This document shows, in pieces, positions 23,549 to 30,670 of a stretch of DNA of 64,000 nucleotides. The stretch spans positions 62,001-126,000 of the forward strand of contig NZ_BSTL01000021.1 in assembly GCF_030269485.1 (NCBI RefSeq). Direction: 5' to 3'. The notes under the pieces are model-generated. The model had not been told where the DNA came from. It was given only the letters and a program-made list of their open reading frames with translations, and made no database searches. Position 1 is the stretch's first letter. Every line of letters begins with the position of its first letter. The position numbers and the translations under genes were made by a program. The stretch is from Actinoplanes sp. NBRC 103695. GTDB lineage: Bacteria > Actinomycetota > Actinomycetes > Mycobacteriales > Micromonosporaceae.

Positions 23549-26360
23549 GCCCGGCGCGGGACGCCACCCCGAGCTTCGGGAAGATCCGGTAGAGGTGCGC
23601 GCCGACCGTGCGGTGCGACAGGTAGAGACGCTCGGCGATCTGCTTGTTGGTCAGGCCGGCCGCGGCGAGCTCGGCGATCTGCAGCTCCTGAGCGGTCAGC
23701 GCGACCGGACCTGCCATCGGCGAGCCGGCCGAACCCGGCGTCGGCGGCCTCTGTCCGGCGGCGCGCAGTTCGACCTCGGCGCGCGCGATCCACGGCTGGG
23801 CAGCCATCGCGGCGAACCCGTCGCGGGCGGCCGTGAGGTGGCGGCTCGCCTCCGACGTCGACGCCGTGCGCCGCAGCCTCTCCCCCAAGGCGAGCCGGAC
23901 CCGCGACGCGTCGAACAGCCATCTCTCGGCCGTCGGCGCGGCCAGCAGCGCGTCCAGCCGGGCGACCGCGCCACCGTCCCCGCCCTTCCCGCCGTCCCCG
24001 CTATTCCCGTCGGCTCCGCCCTTCCCGTCGGCTCCGCCCTTCCCGTCGGGTCCGCCCGCGCGGGAGTCCGCGCCGATCAGGACGTCGACGCCGGCCTGGA
24101 GGAGGGCCATCCGGGACGACAGCGCCGCCACGTTCGCGGCGCGCATCGCCTCCACGTGGGCGCGGGCCTCGACCGTGCGGCCGGTGCGCACCGCCGCCTC
24201 GACCAGATCGAACATCACCCAGGTGCAGTGCGGCACGTGCGAGGCGAGCACACCGGGCGGGCTCATCGCCGCGGCGTACCGGAAAGCCTGGTCGAAATCG
24301 CCCTGACCGAGAGCGGCCAGGGCGCGGGGGTGCTGGGCGAACAGGGCCGCCGCGGTCACCCCGCGCGGGAGGGCCCAGTGGGTGATCTCGTCGGCGAGCG
24401 CGTACGCCTCGTCGAACCGGCCCCGGCCGGCGGCGACGATGCCCCGGTTGTAGTGGAAGTACCACGCGAAGAACGGGAAGCCCGCCGTGTCGCAGACGCG
24501 CTGCCCCTCGCGGGCGAGCTCCTCGGCCTCGTCCCACCGGCCGACGAGGTAGCTGTCGAGGCAGAGATGCATGAGGGCGCCCAGGTGCCGGCGGGGCGGG
24601 CCGCCGTCGCGTCCCTGCTGCACCAGCCGCCAGGACGGTTCCCGGGAGTCGCCGAGGCGGTCCAGGTAGACCGACGCGGTGCCGATCCGCACGATGCGGG
24701 TGGGATCGGTCTCGTCGGGCAGGCGGGCGAGGACCGCATCGGCCTCGGCGAGCGCCGCCGCGCCCGTACGCACAGGGTCGGGAAAGGTCTTGCTCGCGAA
24801 GGCCAGAACGTCGGGTGGCCCCGGTCGCATGCGACTCACCGCGCGGTCGAACGGCGCCCAGTAGTCGGGGGTGCTGCCGTACCAGCTGAGCAGCAGCAGC
24901 GTGTGCATGGCCTCGACCAGCGCCGGGTCGTCCGCGCGGTAACCGTGATCGCCCGCCTCGATCGCGCCGGTCAGCAGGCGGTGCGCGGTGCTGACGTCGC
25001 CGTCGCCGTTGAGCATCAGGAAGGCGGCGGCGTTGGCCGCGTGCAGCGACCCCGCCGAGTCGGTAGTGGCCTGCCGGGCGTCGTTCAGCAGCGTACGGGC
25101 GTCGGCCGCGCTGCCGTTGGCCTCCGCGCCGATGTACGCGGCCTCGGCCAGCCGCCGTGCCCGGGCCTGACTGGTCGTGCTCAGCTCGGCGGCCCGGGTG
25201 AGCGCGGCGATCGCGGCGAACGCGTCACCGCGGAGCATCACCCGGTGCGCCGCCTCCTCGAGCAGCCGCGCGACCGCCTCGTCGGGGCCCGTGGCGGCCG
25301 CCGAGAGATGCCAGGCACGCCGTTCCGGGTCGCCGGGCAGGGCGTCGGCGAGCGCGAGATGGGCGTCCCGGCGCTCCTCGTGGGTGGACATCGCCACGAT
25401 CGCCGACCGGATCAGCGGGTGCCGGAACGCGATCCGTGCCGTGGCGTCGTCCACCCGGATCAGCTCGGCACGCTCCGCCGGCCCGAGACCCGCCATCGCG
25501 GGACTGGCCGCCCGCAGCACCCCGAGGTCGCCGGCGCCCTCGAACGAGGCGAGCAGCAGCAGCCGGCGCGTCACCTCCGGGAGCGCGGTGAGGCGGGACG
25601 TGAACATCGCCTGCAGCCGGTCGCCCAGCGGCACCACGTCGGCCTGCGCCGCGGTCCGGCGAGCGGCGCCCAGCAGCGTCGACGGCAACTCCATCAGGGC
25701 CAGCGGATTGCCCTGGGCGAGGCCGAACAGGCGCTCCCGGACCCGGCCCGGCATGTCCGGGAAGTGCTTCGCGACGAGGTGCCCGGCGGCCTCGCCGTCG
25801 AGTGGCGGCACGACCATCTCGGTCAGGCCGCGCGGGTCGAGGAAGCTGGCGGTCCCGGTGCGCGCCGACACCAGCAGCCCGGCACGGCAGCCGTCCAGGC
25901 GGCGGGCGACGAACCCGAGAACCACGGCGCTCGCCCGGTCGATCCACTGCAGATCGTCGACCAGGAGTACGACCGGTTGCTCCGCGCTGACGGCCCGGAG
26001 CAGCAGCAGAGCCGCGTTGCAGATGAGCAGCGCGTCCGGGGCGGGGCCGGCGTCGAAGCCCAGTGCCACGGCCAGCGCCCCGCGCGGACCGGGCGGCAGC
26101 CGGTCCAGGTCGGCGTGCACCGGCAGCAGCAACTGATTCAGCGCGGAGTAGCTCACGTCGGCCTCGAACTCCGAGCCCGACGCCCGCAGCACCCGGACAC
26201 CCGCGTCGGCGGCCAGTCCGGCCGCGGCGGTCAGCAGCGAGGATTTGCCCACCCCGGGATCGCCTCGGATCAGCCGGGCCTCGCCGCGCGCCCGGAGGCC
26301 GTCGAGGAACTCGGACAGCCGCCCCAGCTCGTCACGGCGTCCGAACAACTCGTGAACCAC
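23520..26360 (-). CDS. LAL-type LuxR-family regulator: AAA ATPase, TPR-like region and LuxR HTH
   Basis: A 946-residue transcription factor. Walker A GDPGVGKSSLL lies near residue 34 and Walker B VVLLVDDLQWID near residue 130, followed by a STAND ATPase arm, a long TPR-like helical region and a C-terminal LuxR helix-turn-helix (LTAQELQIAELAAAGLTNKQ; YLSHRTVGAHLYRIFPKLGV). Family members sense a ligand, oligomerise and activate catabolic or biosynthetic genes. GTG 26360 (VVHELFGRRDEL) is chosen since family proteins begin with LFGRR; the frame is open 12 codons further. A Gly/Asp/Lys-rich repeat interrupts the helical region near residue 780. It is divergent from the esterase operon, its probable target. 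Confidence 0.88.
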   Translation of the reverse strand: MVHELFGRRDELGRLSEFLDGLRARGEARLIRGDPGVGKSSLLTAAAGLAADAGVRVLRASGSEFEADVSYSALNQLLLPVHADLDRLPPGPRGALAVALGFDAGPAPDALLICNAALLLLRAVSAEQPVVLLVDDLQWIDRASAVVLGFVARRLDGCRAGLLVSARTGTASFLDPRGLTEMVVPPLDGEAAGHLVAKHFPDMPGRVRERLFGLAQGNPLALMELPSTLLGAARRTAAQADVVPLGDRLQAMFTSRLTALPEVTRRLLLLASFEGAGDLGVLRAASPAMAGLGPAERAELIRVDDATARIAFRHPLIRSAIVAMSTHEERRDAHLALADALPGDPERRAWHLSAAATGPDEAVARLLEEAAHRVMLRGDAFAAIAALTRAAELSTTSQARARRLAEAAYIGAEANGSAADARTLLNDARQATTDSAGSLHAANAAAFLMLNGDGDVSTAHRLLTGAIEAGDHGYRADDPALVEAMHTLLLLSWYGSTPDYWAPFDRAVSRMRPGPPDVLAFASKTFPDPVRTGAAALAEADAVLARLPDETDPTRIVRIGTASVYLDRLGDSREPSWRLVQQGRDGGPPRRHLGALMHLCLDSYLVGRWDEAEELAREGQRVCDTAGFPFFAWYFHYNRGIVAAGRGRFDEAYALADEITHWALPRGVTAAALFAQHPRALAALGQGDFDQAFRYAAAMSPPGVLASHVPHCTWVMFDLVEAAVRTGRTVEARAHVEAMRAANVAALSSRMALLQAGVDVLIGADSRAGGPDGKGGADGKGGADGNSGDGGKGGDGGAVARLDALLAAPTAERWLFDASRVRLALGERLRRTASTSEASRHLTAARDGFAAMAAQPWIARAEVELRAAGQRPPTPGSAGSPMAGPVALTAQELQIAELAAAGLTNKQIAERLYLSHRTVGAHLYRIFPKLGVASRAGLRDALSSPR
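24004..24057. repeat. 18-bp in-frame tandem repeat inside the LuxR-family gene
   Basis: Three 18-bp units (24004-24021, 24022-24039, 24040-24057), each TTCCCGTCGGSTCCGCCC on the plus strand, with decayed copies toward 23974. They encode six-residue GGADGK-type units that form a collagen-like glycine-rich linker between helical repeats. Confidence 0.88.
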
Positions 26361-26495
26361 GTGCGGCAGGTTACCGGCAGAAATTGCACGCCACAATGGT
26401 CGCCAGAATTGGGCAAGCCGTCGCGACTTCCGGGCAAGACGATGCAGTCATCCGACAGATGTACGGGCCATTGTTCATCGCCGACAGTGGTGCTC

Positions 26496-26642
26496 ATGAC
26501 AGTCGGACACGCTTTTCAAGCCATCATGACCGCGCTACCCGATAAACGCGACGAGGTGATCGCGCTGCCGCTGGACGCGCCGTCGCTGCCACACCCGCAG
26601 TACCTCGACCAGGTTCCGGTCGGCGCAAAGGCGGTGTTCTGA
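26496..26642 (+). pseudogene. 48-residue remnant of an ABM-type (quinol) monooxygenase, or a small coupled ORF
   Basis: The reading frame begins at ATG 26496 and stops one base before the esterase ATG (TGAGATG). The first 35 residues (GHAFQAIMTALPDKRDEVIA) resemble the start of an antibiotic-biosynthesis-monooxygenase domain, which normally runs to about 100 residues; here the similarity stops and the frame ends after AKAVF. The likeliest reading is a deletion-truncated gene whose 5' end now acts as a translated leader for the esterase. It may also be a functional peptide. Recognition of the family is from memory and modest. Confidence 0.5.
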
Positions 26643-26643
26643 G

Positions 26644-27606
26644 ATGACCTACCCACGTCCCGCGGTCGACGCCGAGCTCAGCACCCTGCTGGGCGGCATG
26701 CCGCTGATGACCACCCTCGACGCCGAGACGCTGGCTCAGGTGCGACAGATTCCCTCACCACCGGTGGAGCCGCTGCTCCGCGGCCGGCCGGTCGAGCAGC
26801 GGGAGATCACCGTCGCCGCCTTGGACGGCACGCCGATCGCGCTGACCGCGTTCATCCCGGAGGGCGCTCACCAGGCGCCCTGCGTCTACTGGATCCACCC
26901 CGGCGGCATGATGATGGGCGACCGGTACACGAACATCGACATTCCCCTGGACTGGCTGCACGAGTGCGGTGCGGTGGTCGTCACCGTGGACTACCGGCTC
27001 GCGCCGGAGGCCGGCGGCACGGTGCCGGTGACCGACGCGTACCAGGGACTGCGATGGCTCGCCGCGCACGCCGACGACCTGGGCGTCGATCCCGGGCGGG
27101 TGGTCGTCGCCGGTGCCAGCGCGGGCGGCGGGCTGGCCGCCGGGGTGACGCTGCTGGCCCGCGACCAGGGTGGGCCGCCGGTCGCCGCGCAGGTGCTGAT
27201 CTGCCCGATGCTCGACCACCGCAACGACACGATCTCCAGCCTCCAGCACGGCGGCGCCCCGGGCGTCTGGACCCGCGAGATGAACGAGTTCGGCTGGCGG
27301 TCGCTGCTCGCCGGCACGACGGACGTCTCCGCCTACTCCTCGCCCGCCCTGGCGACGGACGTGTCGGGGCTGCCGCCCACCTACATCGACGCCGGCACCG
27401 CCGAGGTCTTCCGCGACGAGGACGTCGCCTACGCGAGCCGGATCTGGGCCGCCGGCGGACACGCCGACCTGCACGTCTGGGCCGGCGGGGTGCACGGGTT
27501 CGACGCCCTGTTCCCGCACGCCCGGCTCTCCGAGGCCGCCCGGCGTACCCGCACCGGCTGGCTCGCCGCGCTTCTGGCCGACCGGGCACCGGCGGCGGCA
27601 TCGTGA
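26644..27606 (+). CDS. Alpha/beta hydrolase of the hormone-sensitive lipase family (esterase)
   Basis: A 320-residue cytosolic esterase. The HSL oxyanion motif HGGG appears as WIHPGGMMMGD (second Gly-rich block, slightly altered: HPGG), the nucleophile elbow is GASAGGG (G-x-S-A-G), the acid lies in DAGTAEVFRDED and the base in GVHGFDAL. The altered HPGG instead of HGGG is within family variation. It follows a 48-codon ORF by one base and overlaps the next gene by four bases (GTGA, 27603-27606). It is divergent from the LAL regulator, which may activate it. Short-chain acyl esters are likely substrates. Confidence 0.85.
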   Translation: MTYPRPAVDAELSTLLGGMPLMTTLDAETLAQVRQIPSPPVEPLLRGRPVEQREITVAALDGTPIALTAFIPEGAHQAPCVYWIHPGGMMMGDRYTNIDIPLDWLHECGAVVVTVDYRLAPEAGGTVPVTDAYQGLRWLAAHADDLGVDPGRVVVAGASAGGGLAAGVTLLARDQGGPPVAAQVLICPMLDHRNDTISSLQHGGAPGVWTREMNEFGWRSLLAGTTDVSAYSSPALATDVSGLPPTYIDAGTAEVFRDEDVAYASRIWAAGGHADLHVWAGGVHGFDALFPHARLSEAARRTRTGWLAALLADRAPAAAS

Positions 27607-28289
27607 ACGGCGCCTTCCTCCGGGAGTTCCTGCGCAACCCGCTCACCGTCGCCGCGGTGGCGCCCAGCAGCGAACGACTGGCCGACACCGTCACCGCGCC
27701 CGTGCCGCACACCGGCTCACCGGTCGTCGTCGAGCTCGGACCGGGCACCGGATCGTTCACCGCGGCCATCCAGCGGCGGCTCGGCGGTCGTGGCCGGCAT
27801 CTGGCGGTCGAGATCAACTCACGGTTCGCCGCGCCCCTGGCCATGCGCTATCCACGGGTGGACGTGGTGCTCGGCGATGCCGCCCGGCTGCGGGACGTGC
27901 TCGACCGGCGGGGCATCGGCCGGGCCGACGTGATCGTCAGCGGGCTGCCCTGGGCGGCGTTCTCCGCCGGACACCAGGACGACCTGCTCGGGGCCGTCAC
28001 CGATGCCCTGGCGCCGGACGGCGTGTTCACCACCTTCGCGTACACGTCGACGCTGTGGGCGCCGGCGGCCGGTCGGCTGCGCCGCTCGCTGCGCGATCGG
28101 TTCGAGGAGGTCGTCGCCGGGCGCACGGTCTGGGCCAACCTCCCGCCGGCCCTGGTCTACTCCTGCCGCCGGCCCCGAATCAGGCCGGACCTGATCAGGC
28201 CGGACCTGATCAGGCCGGGCGTCCGGCAGTTGAGCGCGAGCCGTCCCGGCTCGGCGGAGCCCCGAACTGGCGCCGGTATTCCCGGCTGA
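27603..28289 (+). CDS. SAM-dependent methyltransferase, phospholipid N-methyltransferase (PmtA)-like
   Basis: A 228-residue methyltransferase. NGAFLREFLRNPLTVAAVAP is the N-terminal amphipathic segment typical of PmtA-like enzymes, followed by motif I VVELGPGTGSFTAAI, the acidic VEIN, and VSGLPWAAFSAG in place of the usual substrate motif. This group resembles rRNA dimethylases but acts on lipid head groups in some bacteria. The C-terminal 35 residues after CRRPRIRPD are produced by a 15-bp tandem repeat (RPDLI units) and run 80 bp into the convergent AraC gene, so the original stop was probably lost. Coupled by GTGA overlap to the esterase. Confidence 0.72.
   Translation: MNGAFLREFLRNPLTVAAVAPSSERLADTVTAPVPHTGSPVVVELGPGTGSFTAAIQRRLGGRGRHLAVEINSRFAAPLAMRYPRVDVVLGDAARLRDVLDRRGIGRADVIVSGLPWAAFSAGHQDDLLGAVTDALAPDGVFTTFAYTSTLWAPAAGRLRRSLRDRFEEVVAGRTVWANLPPALVYSCRRPRIRPDLIRPDLIRPGVRQLSASRPGSAEPRTGAGIPG
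28179..28219. repeat. 15-bp tandem repeat at the convergent methyltransferase/araC junction
   Basis: ATCAGGCCGGACCTG occurs at 28179-28193 and 28194-28208, with a partial third copy to 28219. It encodes IRPDL units in the methyltransferase tail, and on the other strand supplies the stop of the AraC-family gene (28210-28212). Confidence 0.9.
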
Positions 28290-29100
28290 ACTGCGACGGG
28301 CTCTCGTAACCGACCCGCCGGCTGATCCCGCCCACGTTGCCGGGCTCGGCGGCGAGCTGGAGCCGGGCCTGCTGGAGCCGGATCTGCTTCTGGAACTGGA
28401 TCGGGCTCATCGCGGTGACCGCCTGGAAGTTGCGATGGAAGGTGGAGACGCTCATGCCGGCCTGCTGGGCGAGTTCCTCGACCACGAACCGGTCGGCGTA
28501 GTGGTCGCGGATCCAGCTGACCGCGCGGGTGATCTCGCTGAAGCCGCTGTCGGGCAGGCCGACCTGGCGTACGACCTCGCCCTGGTCCCCGGTGACCAGA
28601 CGCCAGACGATCTCCCGTTTCACCAGGGGCGCGAGGGCGGCGATGTCGGCCGGCCGGTCCAGCAGGCGCAGCAGCCGGGCGACCGCGTCCAGCAGTTCCG
28701 CGGACGCCGTGCCGGCGGCGATCGCGGACGGCGGCGAGCCGTCCACCGGGGCGGGACGGTCGCCGGGATGCTCCCGCAGCAGCATCTCGGCGACCATCGA
28801 CGGGTCCAGGGTCAGCCCGACACCGAGACCCGGCTGCTCCGCGCTGGCCCGCGCGAAGTAGCCGGACACCGGCAGCTCGACGGACGTGACCAGGTACTCG
28901 CCGGGCCCGTACTCGTACACCCGGTCGCCGACCGCGCAGCGTTTGGTGCCCTGGCCGATGAGGGCGAAGACCCTGCCGTACGTGGTCGGGGCCGGCGGGT
29001 ACGGCGAATCCGCCCGGAAGATCAGGACGTCGTCGACGGCGGTCCGCAGATCCGCCCGGGCATGCCGGGCCAGCAGGCCGCGGATCTCGTCGAGGATCAT
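28210..29100 (-). CDS. AraC-family transcriptional regulator
   Basis: A 296-residue regulator with an N-terminal AraC-type cupin sensor (GRVFALIGQGTKRCAVGDRV; YGPGEYLVTSVELPVSGYFA) and a C-terminal double helix-turn-helix (FVVEELAQQAGMSVSTFHRN; NVGGISRRVGYESPSQFSRE). ATG 29100 is used; the frame is open 13 codons further. It is divergent from the molybdenum aldehyde oxidoreductase operon and a perfect inverted repeat lies between, so it most likely activates that operon in response to an aldehyde or aromatic substrate. Its 3' end overlaps the convergent methyltransferase gene by 80 bp. Confidence 0.87.
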   Translation of the reverse strand: MILDEIRGLLARHARADLRTAVDDVLIFRADSPYPPAPTTYGRVFALIGQGTKRCAVGDRVYEYGPGEYLVTSVELPVSGYFARASAEQPGLGVGLTLDPSMVAEMLLREHPGDRPAPVDGSPPSAIAAGTASAELLDAVARLLRLLDRPADIAALAPLVKREIVWRLVTGDQGEVVRQVGLPDSGFSEITRAVSWIRDHYADRFVVEELAQQAGMSVSTFHRNFQAVTAMSPIQFQKQIRLQQARLQLAAEPGNVGGISRRVGYESPSQFSREYRRQFGAPPSRDGSRSTAGRPA

Positions 29101-29120
29101 GCGGCGATTGTGCACGCACT

Positions 29121-29147
29121 CGCCATTCCTGTGCAACACGAATGGCG
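29121..29147. promoter_or_regulatory. Inverted repeat in the araC/aldehyde oxidoreductase divergent promoter
   Basis: CGCCATTC (29121-29128) and GAATGGCG (29140-29147) pair perfectly across 11 bases, in the 86-bp gap. Candidate binding site for the AraC-type regulator. Confidence 0.45.
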
Positions 29148-29186
29148 TCCGAATGATTAGGCTCGGGTTGTCTGGAAAGGACAGCG

Positions 29187-29702
29187 ATGACCGATGAAAC
29201 GCGCACCGAGATCTCCCTTCTGGTCAACGGCGAAACTAGTGTTTTGATAGTGGATAATCGCCGGACGTTGCTCGACGCGCTCCGTGAGCAGCTCGGCCTC
29301 ACCGGCACCAAGAAAGGTTGCGATCAGGGCCAGTGCGGCGCATGCACCATCCTCGTCGACGGCCGGCGCGTGGTGTCCTGCCTGACCCTCGCGGTCACCG
29401 CCGACGGCGTCGGCGTGACAACCGTGGAGGGTCTGGCGGAGGACGGCGAGTTGAGCCCGCTCCAGGAGGCTTTCGTGCGCCTCGACGGACTTCAGTGCGG
29501 ATTCTGTACGCCGGGGCAGCTCTGCTCGGCGGCCGGGATGCTGGCCGAGCACGCTGCCGGCTGGCCCAGCGCGGTCACCCGCGGCGGGACACCGGATCTC
29601 GACGAGGCGGAGATCCGCGAACGGATGAGCGGGAACCTCTGCCGATGCAGCGCGTACCCGTCGATCGTGCGCGCGATCCAGGAGACGGCGGTGTCCCGAT
29701 GA
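29187..29702 (+). CDS. Molybdenum aldehyde oxidoreductase, 2Fe-2S subunit (PaoA type)
   Basis: A 171-residue electron-transfer subunit of the xanthine oxidase family. The plant-type ferredoxin cluster uses Cys45, Cys50, Cys53 and Cys65 (KKGCDQGQCGACTILVDG), and the second 2Fe-2S cluster uses Cys104, Cys107, Cys152 and Cys154 (LQCGFCTPGQ; GNLCRCSAYP). Unlike E. coli PaoA there is no twin-arginine signal, so the complex should stay in the cytosol. It is the first gene of a three-gene operon with ATGA overlaps to the FAD subunit. No XdhC/PaoD-like sulfuration chaperone gene follows. Confidence 0.92.
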   Translation: MTDETRTEISLLVNGETSVLIVDNRRTLLDALREQLGLTGTKKGCDQGQCGACTILVDGRRVVSCLTLAVTADGVGVTTVEGLAEDGELSPLQEAFVRLDGLQCGFCTPGQLCSAAGMLAEHAAGWPSAVTRGGTPDLDEAEIRERMSGNLCRCSAYPSIVRAIQETAVSR

Positions 29703-30670
29703 GGGAATTCGCGTACCAGCGGGCGACCGGCGTGCGTGAGGCCCTGATGGCCGACGCCCGATATCTGGCCGGTGGCACCAACCTGGTGGACCTCATGAAG
29801 ACCGGCGTCGAGACGCCCGACCGGCTGGTGGACGGGCGCGGCCTCGATCTCGGCGGGATCCGCACGGCCGGCGACGGCGGGCTGGTGCTCGGCGCGACCG
29901 CGACCAACAGCGTGGTCGCGGCCGACGCGCGGGTCCGGCGCGACTACCCGGCGGTGAGCCAGGCGCTGCTGGCCGGCGCGTCGGGCCAGCTGCGGAACAT
30001 GGCGACGGTCGGCGGCAACCTGCTGCAGCGCACCCGCTGCGCGTACTTCGCCGACCCGTCCGAGCCGTGCAACCGGCGCGAGCCGGGCACCGGGTGCCCG
30101 GCGCTGCACGGCGTGCATCACAACCACGCGATCCTGGACTGGACCGAGCACTGCGTCGCCACCCACCCGTCCGACTTCGCGGTGCCGCTGACCGCGTTCG
30201 ACGCGGTGGTCCGGTACGAGACGCTCGCCGGGCCCGGCGAGATCCCGCTGCCGGAGTTCTATCCACCGGTCGGCGGCCGCCCGGACCGGGAGACCGTCCT
30301 GCCGCCCGGCGCCCTGATCACCGAGGTGGTGCTGCCGGTCGCACCGGTGACCCGGCGCTCGCGTTACCGCAAGGTCCGCGAGCGGGCGTCCTACGCGTTC
30401 GCCACCGTGTCCGTGGCGGCGGCTCTCGACGTCGAGGACGGCGTCGTGCGCGACGTCCGGGTGGCACTCGGCGGGGTGGCGTCCCGGCCGTGGCGGGCCC
30501 GGCGGGCCGAGGCCGCGCTGCTGGGCGGACCGGCGACACCGGAACGGTTCCGGACGGCCGCCGCGGCCGAGCTCGCCGCCGCGGAACCGTTGCGGGACAA
30601 CGCCTACAAGGTGACGCTCGCCCGCAACCTGATCGTGGCGGTCCTGACCGAGTTGGAGGGCCAGCGATGA
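29699..30670 (+). CDS. Molybdenum aldehyde oxidoreductase, FAD subunit with extra 4Fe-4S insert (PaoB type)
   Basis: A 323-residue flavin subunit that relays electrons from the Fe-S subunit to an acceptor. FAD contacts are in YLAGGTNLVDLMK and NMATVGGNLLQRTR. Four cysteines (Cys114, Cys124, Cys133 and Cys152) lie in a roughly 40-residue insert right after that motif, the arrangement that carries a 4Fe-4S cluster in PaoB and 4-hydroxybenzoyl-CoA reductase beta. That insert distinguishes it from CoxM-type subunits. ATG 29699 overlaps the preceding stop, and its own stop overlaps the next start. Confidence 0.9.
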   Translation: MREFAYQRATGVREALMADARYLAGGTNLVDLMKTGVETPDRLVDGRGLDLGGIRTAGDGGLVLGATATNSVVAADARVRRDYPAVSQALLAGASGQLRNMATVGGNLLQRTRCAYFADPSEPCNRREPGTGCPALHGVHHNHAILDWTEHCVATHPSDFAVPLTAFDAVVRYETLAGPGEIPLPEFYPPVGGRPDRETVLPPGALITEVVLPVAPVTRRSRYRKVRERASYAFATVSVAAALDVEDGVVRDVRVALGGVASRPWRARRAEAALLGGPATPERFRTAAAAELAAAEPLRDNAYKVTLARNLIVAVLTELEGQR

